A stretch of DNA of 64,000 nucleotides, taken from contig NC_092671.1 in assembly GCF_964355755.1 (NCBI RefSeq), forward strand, positions 19,494,001-19,558,000. The letters are read 5' to 3'. A program made the position numbers and the translations under genes. This document shows positions 24,401 through 35,800 of this stretch, one piece after another; within the stretch, counting starts at the first letter, position 1, and every line of letters begins with the position of its first letter. Source of the stretch: Antedon mediterranea. Taxonomy: Eukaryota > Echinodermata > Crinoidea > Comatulida > Antedonidae. The notes beneath the pieces are model-generated. The model worked only from the letters and a program-made list of their open reading frames with translations, ran no database searches and had not been told where the DNA came from.

Positions 24401-25865
24401 AAACAAAATTACCCTGAAAAATTGAGTTCATAGCCTTAAAAAGAAAAATTAAATATACGCCTATCCGCTAAATTTATTAGAACGTCTTTGCTAATAGAAC
24501 CAAATTTACGCACGTAAAATCGACAAAACTTGTTCTGTACACTTTGTAATCTAGAAGACTGAGAAATAAAGTTGAAAATAACACTGCAGAAATTAAGATT
24601 CGACCTAACTAAAGATTTGTATAAAATAACTAATGCCTTTTTATCGTTAATATGTCTGCAATGTCTCCAAAGAAAACCCCAAAGTCTATTGCATTTAGAG
24701 ACTATAAAATCAATATGTTTACAAAAGGTTAATGAACTATCTAAAAAATACCAAGGTCTTTGTGAACAGACACTCTTTCAAATAAGATATTCTTAATATA
24801 AAAGTCAAAATAGATGGGTCTTAAGAGTAAAAAACATTGATTTGCATTTAGAGGCATTGACTGACATATTCCAAGTGAATGAGTCTGTCAACCTCTTCTT
24901 GTAACAACAACATATCATTTAAGGTTTGTATAGACTTAAATAATTTAATATCGTCAGCAAACATAAGAACATTAGAATGACGAGGAACAAAGGAAAAATC
25001 GTTAATAAACATAATAAAAAAAAGAGGCTCCAAAATAGACCCCTGAGGTACGCCAGATAAAACTGGAAGCCATTCAGACGCGTTATACCAAAAGTGATTC
25101 TATGAACCCTGTCCGATAAATAACTTGTAAAAATCAAATTAAATCGTGATTTAGACCAAATTGTTGAAGTTTGAACAAGAGCAACTTATGGGAGACCCTG
25201 TCAAAGGCTTTAGCCATATCTGTATATACAACTTCGCATTTACCTTTTGCATTTATTGCATCATACAGAATACAGAAATGTATTGGTTCAAAAGGAAATT
25301 CGTTTCGTTGACAAGCTCTCAAATAATTAATTATAAATATATAAAAAGTCATGAATACAAAAATACAAGATCTTATCAAAATACGCATGTGACAACAGAA
25401 CAGACAAATTGATTTCACAAGACCACCCTGGGTAAAATCCGTGCTGATGGTCACTAATAACTGGTGATATATGTTTAAACATTTGGTCGTGAAATTTTTT
25501 TTTTCAAATACTTTAGAAATAGTTGGCAACAATGAAACCGGTCTATAATTGCGTACATCAGATTTAGAACCAGCTTTAAAGATAGGGCACACGCTAGCTT
25601 GCTTCCATTTTATCGGAAAACGTTTCTCAGAAATACATCTTTCAAATAAAATTTTACAAGGGAAAGAAAGAGGTTTGGCAGCTAAAGACAAAACAATATT
25701 ACTCAGACCATCAATACGACTAAGTTTTAAAATGGGTTGCTTATTTTTAAGATTTTGTCTTTTTATGTCTCGTGGCAACAATTTCGTACTGCGCGCATGT
25801 CTCCTGCTGTTTCACCTCCTCCTCGTTCACCAGAAAACTCCAATAGCACGACATTCAGTTTAATA
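24400..25865 (-). mobile_element. Decayed LINE reverse transcriptase (non-LTR retrotransposon)
   Basis: On the - strand the frames read as pieces of a reverse transcriptase in order: PIFKAGSKSDVRNYRPVSLL, then VYTDMAKAFDRVSHKLL (first catalytic Asp block), then FADDIKLF (a variant of the YADD box), and at about 24580-24720 a piece resembling the region after the RT (RRHINDKKALVILYKSLVRS-like). Several frameshifts and stops separate the pieces, so it is inactive. The order and motifs fit the jockey/CR1-like group of non-LTR elements. The endonuclease domain is not visible, so the copy is 5'-truncated. Only a description is given; no reconstruction was attempted. Confidence 0.88.
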
Positions 25866-25927
25866 ACATGCCTCAATAATTGATTACAATATTAATATTT
25901 ACTAGAAATAAAGAAATGAGTTATACT

Positions 25928-25955
25928 AATATATATATATATATATATATATACT
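25928..25955. repeat. TA dinucleotide microsatellite
   Basis: An uninterrupted run of TA repeats of about 28 bases between the LINE remnant and the next promoter. Confidence 0.9.
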
Positions 25956-26091
25956 AATACTAGAGAATCTGTTGAATTAATTGATTAATAAGAATCAATA
26001 TAGTTTTTTAAAGTGTAACAATGACTTTATGACGTTGCCTGCAGCGCGTATTTTAGAACATAAAAATTCCGGACACGCGATATTGTTATTA

Positions 26092-26155
26092 TGACGTAAA
26101 GTGTGGCACGCACACTAAAATGTATAAAAGGCACCGAAACGAAGCTCCTCATCAT
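26092..26155 (+). promoter_or_regulatory. CRE-like site and TATA box of the coiled-coil kinase gene
   Basis: TGACGTAA (26092-26099) fits a CREB/ATF site. TATAAAAG (26123-26130) is a consensus TATA box. Transcription would then begin near 26150-26155, and the first ATG downstream of that point is the one at 26268, which opens the reading frame of exon 1. A second TGACG occurs near 26031. Confidence 0.65.
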
Positions 26156-26267
26156 CAGCAGAGTACGTGTCGTCAGAATTGGGTTTTTTTTCCTGGTTCA
26201 AATACGACGCAGAATTCACCTTCACGTATCAATATTTTGTATTTATACGTTGTCTAAAGATTGCATT

Positions 26268-26317
26268 ATGAGTTATACTAGCATCAATCTACTACCCTTT
26301 TTGCGCCGTTCACGACG
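26268..26317 (+). CDS. Kinase gene exon 1 (start codon)
   Basis: First ATG after the TATA-defined start. It encodes MSYTSINLLPFLRRSR and leaves in phase 2 at CACGACG|GTAAGT. The split codon with exon 2 gives arginine, producing a basic RRSRRFDP stretch. Confidence 0.7.
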
Positions 26318-29300
26318 GTAAGTTTTTCTTTTAAAGTAAGAGGCTGAGAGAGAGGGTGAACCGGCCCTCTCTCCGGACCCCTCTGTTCTGATCCTCCCCT
26401 CCTAGCCTGTCCTGTCTCTTCCTATCTAGCCTATACCTAGGCCTATGGCTAGTTATGGTTAGGCCCAGTAGACTTTGTAAAAATGTAGGCCAACGTAGGC
26501 CCAGGCTAGGGCCTAGAGGTAGGCCTACCTAAAAGTAGCAATTATGCCCTTCCTCACCCACATGCCTTTCTTGACCCAGTTTGCAGTAGGCCTAGCTAGG
26601 CTATAGGCCCTAGGCCTAGGTCCAATTAAAGGGTTAGGCCTAGGCCTACTTAATTTCGTTAGCTGTAGATACATCTAGCCTAGGCCACTTACTTTACTAC
26701 GTAGTACTAGGCCTAGCCTAGTAATAGAAGCCCATGTAATTTAAAATAAAACAAAGTCTGGATTCATTCTATTTGTTACTGTAGCTTTGATCCGCAACTG
26801 AATACAACAGGAATGAATTTGTTGAGGAAGAAGCCAGTAACAGGATCTTTCCAACCAGATGCCGATCCACTTTCGGCATCAAAAAGAAATATTGTTGATC
26901 CGGGTGATTTGGTATTTATGCGGACAATGAAAGGCAACAAGGTGGGCAAAAACTCCTAAAGTTTCACATTATTGTCATCAATATATTATCCTATACCTAT
27001 TAACTTTGTTTCGACAACATTTCATTTTATCTTTGAAATATTAATTCAATTTCAGATTATGGGTACATTCCTTTGTCAAGTTGAAGCTACTTTGGATCAT
27101 GAGAGAAATGATAAGGAAGCTATTGAAGAGGAAGCAAAGATGTTGAAAGAAAAGTATGAAAAAGATAAAAACAGAAAGGAACAAACAATTATAATTTATA
27201 TACAATGTTGTGTTCTTATTTTATATACAGTATCATCAAATTGTAATTGTTATGCACTTGTCAATTGTATGACCCACTATACGACCCCCGGGAGAGGTGC
27301 GTCATTTGTCCGATGTGCGTCATACCTTTGAATACCATGACGCACCGGTGCGTCAAAAATGTGACTTACCTTTAGGTGACCATGACGCACCCATTTTGAC
27401 GCACTGTGACCATGTTGTTTATGATATGATGGGTGGTAAAGTGACGGACATTTACACACCTTGTTCATTGATGTGACGTACCATCTAGGTTTTTTGACGC
27501 ACCCCTGCGACAGTAATTATTTGTAAATGACGCACCCATGACGCACCTCTCCCGGGGGTCGTATAGTGGGTCATACAATTGACAAGTGCATTATATACAT
27601 GATTTTTTTATATTATTATTATTATTACTTTTATAGAAAAAAAGCAAGTGAAAGGCTATTAAAAGAATTTAAGAAAAGAAATGGAGAGCTGAAGAAAGTA
27701 TTGAATGAGAAGAAGGCATCAATCTATGCTACAAACAAACAGTAAGTTTTGTTTTTAACTTTATTTAATGGATTCTTACCATTTAAAAAAAATATTTTAA
27801 CAATATCCAACACTTTTATCTTAATTTGTTAATTTCAGAATGATGAACGCACTTACAAACAAAGATAAGGAAATAAAGAAAGTGTGTAATGAAAAGATAC
27901 ATTTACAGAAAGAGTTAAAAGCTGTAAATGCCAAGTAAATATTATTGACATGTTTATTTTTGTAACTATGTAATTCTAATGGAGCTACAGTAACCATTTA
28001 TTAAGATCACCTTATTTATTTTGATAATATAACAACATAACAAAATTGTTATTATAATTTCAGAATGATGGAACATTCTACAAACAAAGATGATGAAATA
28101 AAGAAAGTGTCAAGTGCAAAGAAAGAAGTACAGAAAGAGTTAGATGCTGTAAATGCCAAGTAAGTATTGGACATTTTATATAGTAAAAACTTTTACAGTT
28201 ATTTATTGGGCTAACCCTATTTGTTATTAATTGATAATTTTTCAACACATTTAAACATTTTTATTATAATTTCAGAATGATGGAAGAGTTTAAAAACAAA
28301 GATGATGAAATAAAGAAAGTTTCTAATGAAAAGAAAGATTTACAGAAAGAGTTGGAAGCTGTAAATGTCAAGTAAATATTATTGACATGTTTATTTTTGT
28401 AACTATGTAATTCTAATGTAGTTACAATAACCATTTATTAAGCTAAGATAATATGGCAACACATCCAAAATTGTTATTTTAATTTCAGAATGATGGAACA
28501 TTCTACAAACAAAGATGATGAAATAAAGAAAGTGTCTAACGAAAAGATAGATTTACAGAAAGAGTTAAAAGCTGTAAATGCCAAGTAAGTATTGAACATT
28601 TTATATAGTAACAACTTTTACAGTTATTTATTGGGCTAACCCTATTTGTTATTGTATAACAACACATTTAAGCATTTTTATTATAATTTCAGAATGATGG
28701 AAGAGTTTAAAAATAAAGATGATGAAATAAAGAAAGTTTCAAGTGAAAAGAAAGAAGTACAGAAAGAGTTAGAAGCTGTAAATGCCAAGTAAGTATGGAC
28801 AAGTTTATTTTTGTAACAAATTTGAATAGTAATACAGCTACACTGTTATTTATCAATTTAACCCTATATTTTTGATTTGGTAATTTTTCAACACTTCAAA
28901 CATTTTTATTTTTTAGAATGACGGAAAAGTTCAAAAACAAAGATGAGGAAATAAAAAAGATGTCAAATGAAAAGAAAAAACTACAGAAAGAGTTGGAAGC
29001 TGTAAATGTCAAGTAAGTTGTAAAACATTTGAATAGCAATGTAGTTACAATAACCATTTATTAAGCTAAGATAATGTGGCAACACATCCAAAATTGTTAT
29101 TATAATTTCAGAATGATGGAACATTCTACAAACAAAGATGATGAAATAAAGAAAGTGTCAAGTGCAAAGAAAGAAGTACAGAAAGAGTTAGATGCTGTAA
29201 ATGCCAAGTAAGTATTGAACATTTTATATAGTAACAACTTTTACAGTTATTTATTGGGCTAACCCTATTTGTTATTTTATAATTTTTCAACACATTTAAA

Positions 29301-32300
29301 CATTTTTATTATAATTTCAGAATGATGGAAGAGTTTAAAAACAAAGATGATGAAATAAAGAAAGTTTCAAGTGAAAAGAAAGAAGTACAGAAAGAGTTAG
29401 AAGCTGTAAATGCCAAGTAAGTATGGACAAGTTTATTTTTGTAACAAATTTGAATAGTAATAGAGCTACACTGTTATTTATCAACTTAACCCTATATTTT
29501 TGATTTGGTAATTGTTCAACACTTCAAAGATTTTTATTTTTTAGAATGACGGAAAAGTTTAAAAACAAAGATGAGGAAATAAAAAAGATGTCAAATGAAA
29601 AGAAAAAACTACAGAAAGAGTTGGAAGCTGTAAATGTCAAGTAAGTTGTAAAACATTTTAATAACTAGAAAGCCACTCCGAGAGGGCATACCTCCGCCTA
29701 CTGTAAAATTCTCCTACATAAGATTTCTCCGGTAAAAAAAAATATATATATATATTTGTGTGTGTCTTAATGCTATTTGTGATTTAGGCTAATTTCATTA
29801 CAAGCATGTGTATGCGCGAGTTTGGTGTAATGGTTATGTAACAAGCCTTTCAAATAACAATAGCTTCAGTCGACTAACAATAGAACAGCAACGCGAAAAT
29901 CAAACGAGTGAATTTGAAAAGAAATAGGTTTTTTAAACTACTCGCATCAAAAAACGTGCACATTGAATCAAATTATGTTTTAAAATTACAAATCACAAAT
30001 TATAACTCTTGCCTCTTGTTCAAAAATGAAGTTTTTTGGACAAGTAGTTCTTGAGAAAATGCAATTTCAGTTTACTTGTTACTTTAAGACTGCTCGCCGG
30101 CTTTTGAAAAATTCTGTCCTATCTTTTAACACTAGTAGGTCTAAAAAAGTATACTAAAAAGTGGTCCAGAATTGGGACTGTGGTCCCAAATGGTCCCAAA
30201 ATTTAATGGAATGGTCCTTGACCACATATCTATATGTCTATTCATTTTGGTAAAGATCTTGTAATTACTTTTTGAGTAATCCTGCTAACAAACAAACAAA
30301 CAAACAAACAAACACACGCTACCGATTACATATACCTCCTTGGCGGAGGTAAATAATGTAGTTACAATAACCATTTATTAAGCTAAGATAATATGGCAAC
30401 ACATCCAAAATTGTTATTATAATTTCAGAATGATGGAACATTCTACAAACAAAGATGATGAAATAAAGAAAGTGTCAAGTGCAAAGAAAGAAGTACAGAA
30501 AGAGTTAGATGCTGTAAATGCCAAGTAAGTATTGGAAATTTTATATAGTAAAAACTTTTACAGTTATTTATTAGGTTAACCCTTTTTGTTATTTGATACA
30601 TTTCTAACACATTTAAACATATTTATTATAATTCCAGAATGATGGAAAAAGATGAAGAAGTAAAGAAACTGTCCAGTGAAAAGAAAGATTTACAAAAAGA
30701 GTTGGAATGTCTAGAAGCTGTAAATGCTAAGTAAATATTGAAAAGTGTATAACTTTTAATACTAGGAGCTACAGTAACTATCTACTATGCTAATGCAATT
30801 TTCAACACATCTAACATTATGCTAACTTGCCAATTCAGTCTGAATGAGAAATATTGCCAACAGAGCAAAGAGAAGAAAGAAATTGAAGAGCTTGTAGAAG
30901 AGTTAAATAAAAAAAATGAGCAGTTGAAGAAAGTTTTGAAAAAAAGAACAGAATTACTTAATGCTACAAACACTAAGTAAGTATAATGTTTATATTGACA
31001 AAGTTAACCCCATGTTGTGATAATTCACCACATTCAGCATGAAAATAATTTGTTAGCTAAATCAATTGATACCATTCAATCAAAGGTATTTATTGATCAT
31101 ATCATTATTATAACTTTATTGTCCCTATTTATCGTCATGATTATCTTCAACACCAACAATTTCATTATTTTTTTTTTATCACAGTCATTATCAACAACAT
31201 TCAATAATAATCATTATAATATACAAAAATGTGCTTGACACCTTTTTCTCAAAATACTTTGAAATTACAATTACATGTTGTTACATGCACATTTTTTCTT
31301 CAAGTAAAAATCTTATAACTTATTAAAATGTAATTCCAACAGATATGAAAGTAAATATAAGGAAGCAAAAGAGCAACTCAATGAAGCTAAAAAGATGTTG
31401 AAAAGTAACCAACGCACAAATAGTGCAAGAAAACAAAGGTAAGTGTAGGTCCTCACAATGATAATCAAGGTAGTTATGTTTGTCCAATATTGAATTTAAA
31501 AATTATATTTATGATAACTAATTTTGAAAAAAAAAATATATAGATAACATGCAAAGGAAACTAGAATAAAAATAATTTCTCAATAATTTCAAGCTACTGT
31601 AATTCAAATTAATTATTCAGATATTATCAATTTTTTAGATGTCTTGATTGCAATCAAAAAGAAAGAGAATTAGAAAATCTGAACAAACTTTTAAAGAATA
31701 AAGAGAATAAGGTTATGGAATTGGTTCAAAGGTAGGAGTATCTTATATCACTAAAATTAAACCCATGGGATTCTTTTTAAGACTGATGAGAATGCTATTG
31801 CATGGCTCAAGTGTTATAAATAAAAGAGTCTCCTCATTAACAGATAGTTTTATATTGTAATAACTTAGATAAGCAGGCAATATATTAACTGAAATTTCTG
31901 TAAACACAATAGTAAATTATTTAATTCTTTACACAAAAAAATATAGAATTCAGCTACCCGCCCAAGCAGATTCAAATCAAGGAAAAAACAAGACAGATGT
32001 ATTGCTGAGTCTTCTGCCAACCGTAAACTTGATAAACCAGAAGGATCTAAAACCAGTCAACGAAACGAAAACACCAGTGGTCATTGGTCAAGGCGCTTTT
32101 GGAGAAGTGTCTCTAATGAGATACAATCTGACCAACTCATTGGTTGCTGTCAAAACCATCTTAGATGGCAGTGCAGATAGCATAAACCTAGAGGCTCGCA
32201 CAATGCAACTATGTTCGGCTCACCCATCATTTCCGTTCATGTTTGGCGTAGTAAGAGATGATAATAACACCATATCAAAAATTGTCTCTTCATTTATTGG

Positions 32301-32715
32301 AGTTGACAGTTTATCTCTTACGCTTAGAACAGCTATAAGCAAAAAATTCGCTAACATGGACAAGAGGTCAATTCTTAACATCTTATTGACTGTCTCAGAT
32401 GGTGTGAAATTCCTCCACCAGAACAACATAGTACATAACGATATAAAAGCAGAAAACATTCTACTTTCACATGAAAGTGAAGAATGGATGGGCAAGATTA
32501 TTGACATGGGTGGAATAACATCACCACTTGTGGAACCAACTGCTGCTGAAGTAACATCAAGCGACATCTTCGCCCTCTGCTTTGTTATGTGTGAAGTAGC
32601 TGAGGCATGCCACTGGCAGCAACTAAACGAGTTGGCCGTGAGATGCAAGAAAACTCGACCACCGATTGGTGATCTCATCTCTCTTCTATCCAACCTTATT
32701 TCTGATAGAATTTAA
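26268..32715 (+). CDS. Coiled-coil protein with C-terminal kinase-like domain, tandem-duplicated exons
   Basis: Nineteen exons: 26268-26317, 26785-26941, 27056-27153 (donor uncertain), 27637-27741, 27839-27934, 28064-28159, 28276-28371, 28489-28584, 28693-28788, 28917-29012, 29112-29207, 29321-29416, 29545-29640, 30429-30524, 30638-30730, 30839-30976, 31343-31438, 31639-31731 and 31947-32715. All joints are in phase, mostly phase 2. The product is about 852 residues: a unique N-terminus (1-69), a Lys/Glu-rich coiled coil (about 70-596) of which eleven units of 31-32 residues (137-487) are near copies, then a kinase-like domain (about 640-852). I do not recognise an orthologue. The coiled coil should oligomerise; the kinase may signal or act as a pseudokinase. 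No signal peptide or membrane segment is seen, so it is probably intracellular. Confidence 0.85.
26330..26740. repeat. Dense cluster of AGGCCTA words in intron 1
   Basis: About 400 bases in which AGGCCTA, TAGGCCTAGG and close variants recur more than ten times on both strands. The same palindromic word is scattered over the whole window, but this is by far its densest occurrence. Confidence 0.7.
26785..26941 (+). CDS. Kinase gene exon 2 (unique N-terminal region)
   Basis: A 157-nt exon, acceptor ACTGTAG and donor AACAAG|GTGGGC, phase 2 in and phase 0 out. It includes FDPQLNTTGMNLLRKKP and NIVDPGDLVFMRTMKGNK. I recognise no domain. Confidence 0.75.
27056..27153 (+). CDS. Kinase gene exon 3 (start of coiled coil; 3' end uncertain)
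   Basis: Acceptor AATTTCAG, phase 0 in. It reads IMGTFLCQVEATLDHERNDK and on into a Glu/Lys-rich helix. The phase-correct donor available is GAAAA|GTATGA at 27153. The sequence stays coding-like for about 33 nt more (YEKDKNRKEQT) but has no GT donor there, so the true end may differ. Confidence 0.6.
27253..27590. mobile_element. Harbinger-like MITE with perfect 52-bp inverted ends
   Basis: A 338-bp element with perfect terminal inverted repeats of about 52 bp beginning TGCACTTGTCAATTG, flanked on both sides by TTA. A three-base TTA duplication is typical of PIF/Harbinger elements. The interior carries about eight TGACGCAC words in both orientations. It sits in intron 3 of the kinase gene. 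Perfect ends indicate a recent insertion. It has no transposase. Confidence 0.88.
27637..27741 (+). CDS. Kinase gene exon 4 (coiled coil)
   Basis: A 105-nt exon, acceptor TTTATAG and donor AACA|GTAAGT, phase 2 to phase 2. It reads KASERLLKEFKKRNGELKKV and ends ATNKQ. It precedes the repeated exon block and ends with a motif like the repeats (ATNK against AVNAK), so it may be a diverged ancestor of the unit. Confidence 0.82.
27839..30730 (+). CDS. Eleven tandem phase-2 exons encoding a 32-residue coiled-coil unit
   Basis: Eleven exons (ten of 96 nt, the last of 93 nt), all entering and leaving in phase 2, so any number can be added or skipped without breaking the frame. The unit is like MMEEFKNKDDEIKKVS followed by SEKKEVQKELEAVNAK. 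Three sub-types recur by their first residues: MMEHS (exons at 28064, 28489, 29112, 30429), MMEEF (28276, 28693, 29321) and MTEKF (28917, 29545). The introns are also copies: they share stretches such as ACAGTTATTTATTGGGCTAA, so whole exon-intron units were duplicated. Exons 28693 and 28917 are almost identical to 29321 and 29545, showing block duplication. The last unit (30638) has lost the middle of the motif and gained ECLEAV. Confidence 0.9.
29660..30353. mobile_element. Inserted dispersed repeat in one duplicated intron
   Basis: About 690 bases absent from the sister introns lie between TAATAACTAGAAAGCCACTC and TTGGCGGAGGTAAATAAT. It contains a short TA run, a CAAA repeat tract and inverted end words (ACCTCCGCC near the left, GGCGGAGGT at the right). 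The sister intron after 29012 continues straight through the insertion point. Class uncertain; no coding sequence. Confidence 0.75.
30839..31731 (+). CDS. Kinase gene exons 16-18 (non-repeated coiled coil)
   Basis: Exons 30839-30976, 31343-31438 and 31639-31731, all phase 2 to phase 2. They encode Lys/Glu-rich helix (EKKEIEELVEELNKKNEQLK; KYKEAKEQLNEAKKMLK; ELENLNKLLKNKENKVMELV). The third begins CLDCNQKE, the only CxxC of the coiled coil. They link the repeated block to the kinase domain. Confidence 0.85.
31947..32715 (+). CDS. Kinase gene final exon: compact kinase-like domain
   Basis: Acceptor AATATAG, phase 2 in, stop TAA at 32713-32715. Motifs in order, in the 852-residue numbering: glycine loop GQGAFGEV (about 644-651), AVK with the beta-3 lysine (about 666), an alpha-C glutamate in NLEART, HNDIKAENIL with catalytic Asp about 762 in place of HRD, DMG in place of DFG (Asp about 783), and SDIFALCFVMCEV, equivalent to the alpha-F helix. 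All residues for ATP and metal binding are present, so it may be active. The activation segment is short and without APE, and the C-lobe is clipped between alpha-F and the final helix. HND-type kinases occur as lineage-specific TKL-like families in marine invertebrates; that placement is inference. Confidence 0.88.
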
Positions 32716-32887
32716 TCCAGTATATAATGCATTATGTTCAATACAATAATCAATATTATTATTTTACACTGACTGAATATCTTTTAATTAACTCAATTCA
32801 AAATGTGCAATATTTGGATAATAATTATTTATAGATTTTTTACAAAAAAATGTATTAAAACAATACTGTACATTTATTTTTATGGCA

Positions 32888-32893
32888 AATAAA
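32888..32893 (+). terminator. Polyadenylation signal of the kinase gene
   Basis: AATAAA about 170 bases after the stop codon, followed 12 bases later by an A-run. Best candidate for the 3' end of the transcript. Confidence 0.6.
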
Positions 32894-32899
32894 TATTTT

Positions 32900-35800
32900 G
32901 GTAAAAAAAAAAAGTGTTTGTTGTTAGTTTACCTACAGTATCCCTGAATGTATTGAGGAGTGCAATTTGTAGCACACCTATAATTTTCAAAAGGCCTGAA
33001 TATTTATATAAACTTAATCAATTGAAGGATGGATGGGCAGACAGACCAAAGTATACAGGAAATCTTTAAAAAAAGTTTAAAACCCTTAAGTAACAATGAT
33101 TATTTTAAGAATGGAATTTGAAAAATAGAGAATTGAAGGATGACAAACAAAGGAAAATAATGGAGAAGTTTAACAAATAAAAGTCGAAAGTTTCCACAAA
33201 AATGATGGAAAGTCAAAATTAACATTTTTTATTAGTAGTTGAATGTGTTTACTGGTTAATGAATTGTTATGTCAGTTTGTGTTTGTTTGGTAGTGTAGAC
33301 ATGATAATAACTACGACAACTAATGCTTTAGTATTCTGTATCAAAATTGTTTTATTTTACCCATCTTTTAAAATATACATAACAGATTTTGGATAGCGAC
33401 CATTAAGAAGACATTGATAAACAACACATAGACAAAGCAAGTAGCAATCATTAACGGGGTGCAAGAAGAACAACTGTGTTTTGACCAATATACTAATACG
33501 AAAATCTATTTACACCATAATAATTATTTGAATATCGCAAAAATTTATTATAGCATTGCTTACATTTTTTTTCATTATAAAACCTAGAAAGCCCCTGGTA
33601 TAATTATGCGTTTTATAATTTGGAATTTAAAAAATTGGAACATAGGCCTATGTTTAACACATGAAAGAGTGATATAGTAATTAAGTAATTAATTAAATCT
33701 AAACACATGGAAATATTACTAAGTACATCTAAATTCTTTTAGTGATTGAGATACTTTTGGTCTCCCTTTTATTTGTATATGATGATTGAAACATTTGAAT
33801 TATATTAGTGCCCCTTACCTAATATCTACACCTATATGACAAATAATTCCAATTTTGCTGGGCCATATTTAAAATGGTCCATAAAGCTAGTTTAAATCAA
33901 ATTGAAATATGAAAAGGCGGTCGTACGGTAATTAACGATAGGTTGCTCTGAATTTAATTAATTATAAAAATCTATCTGTAATCACGATTAATTATATTAA
34001 GTATGTTTTATTTTATACCAACAAAATATTTAGATTATATATCTGAAAAAGTATGAAATAACATTGTAAACAGTTAAAAAACAAATATAAATGTTTTAAA
34101 TTTACAGTCAAATTAAAATTCTAGAAAACCCATAATTTTTTAACGTAAAATAGTTGGTTCATATACAAAATTTAAAAATGAAATATCATTCATATTGATT
34201 GTTAGTTGACATAGCAAATGTAATAGCAATACCATTATAATACAATTTTTTCTTTTTTTAGCTATTTTAAAATTATAACAATTAGAAAATGTTTGCAATT
34301 ATTTGTCTTATATAAAAATTACATATATACATACAGTATCTTAAATTGTATATATCTTTTTTACCAAGGTGGGTGGAATTTGATTTTAATGTATAATTCA
34401 ATTCATTTTTATTTTAATATTCAAGTTTCCTTCCCCAGTACTGTTAAATTCCAAATTTTATTATATCAATGAATGTTTATAAATTGTTCACTGACAAAAA
34501 TTGTTGGCGGACAGAAAAACTTGTTTGTAATCGTAACAAAAATACTAAAGTGATATTGGAAAGGATTGATCTAATTTTAACAAATTATTAAAAATTGTTT
34601 GCATTATAAAGTTTCTTTTTATGACTTTTCTGTTATAAATATATTTTTAGTAAATTTTGGTAAATAATGTTACTGTGACCTTCTATTAACCATTACAACA
34701 ATAACCAAAGCTCTGTAGTTTAGGAAGTCATTCATTAATTCTAGGCTTTAGTATATATTTTTTGGCAAATTCACCATTTCCTCCAATTGACAGCACTTTA
34801 CTGTCATTAAGAGAAAAATGTCTAAATTAATTCCGGCTGACAATTGACATATTTTGGCGGGTAATAAAGAACAGCTAAAATTAATTTTAAATCACCTCTT
34901 AATCTACCTAATATATGAATATTTACATTATAATATTTTATTTCATATCTACATGTTATTTGTCATTTCACCAAACAGTCAACCTCTTAAAAATAATGAA
35001 AATAAATATTGTTTACAGATTTCTAATCATTTTTGGTTCCTATAATGTATAAAACGTAAAGATATGATAAAATGTATATAAAATAAATGTGTGTGTGTGT
35101 ATTAATGTACACACATCAAATATACAAACACAACATAATAAATATTTTTAAAATGTAACGACAATACAGTGTTTGAAGTATATACCCAAAAATTCATATA
35201 CACAGCATACACATTTTGATTCAGAAAAATTAATTTGCATGAGAAAATTAACCAAATCTAATTAATTATCAATAACTTTTTAATCAGCTTTTTGAAATGT
35301 CTATATAAAGTGGGCTAGAAAACTGGGCCCACTGGCGGCATATCTGTAGGCCTAGGCCCACTGGCATATCTGTAGGCCTAGGCCCACTGGCATATCTGTA
35401 GGCCTAGGCCCACTGGCATATCTGTAGGCCTAGTTTGTGAAACTGAAGACTGTCACTGTTTGCATCAATTTACTAGGATACCTCAAAAATAAATTCTTCA
35501 AAGGTTATCTACAAGTAACTGTCATGGTATGATGCATTTCGTTAATTGATTTGTTATTTACCTTTTCTGTGCTGATTTTGGTATTTGATATCTTCACCTC
35601 GAACACTGTAGCCAATTTATATTTTATTTCCAGCACAAGGTACTACTTATATTAGCCTACTAGCTGGGCTTATTTATGTGTATCAAAATGTGTACATTTG
35701 AGAGTTTTCACATTGGAAAGACAATGGCCATGGAACCACATTGGCAGATAAGCCGCCTTCCAACACTGTTATAATTAATTGATACACTTTCAAATGAAAC

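Noticed and set aside
32220-32693. 157-residue open frame antisense to the kinase domain
   Set aside because: Shadow of the kinase frame; no motifs of its own.
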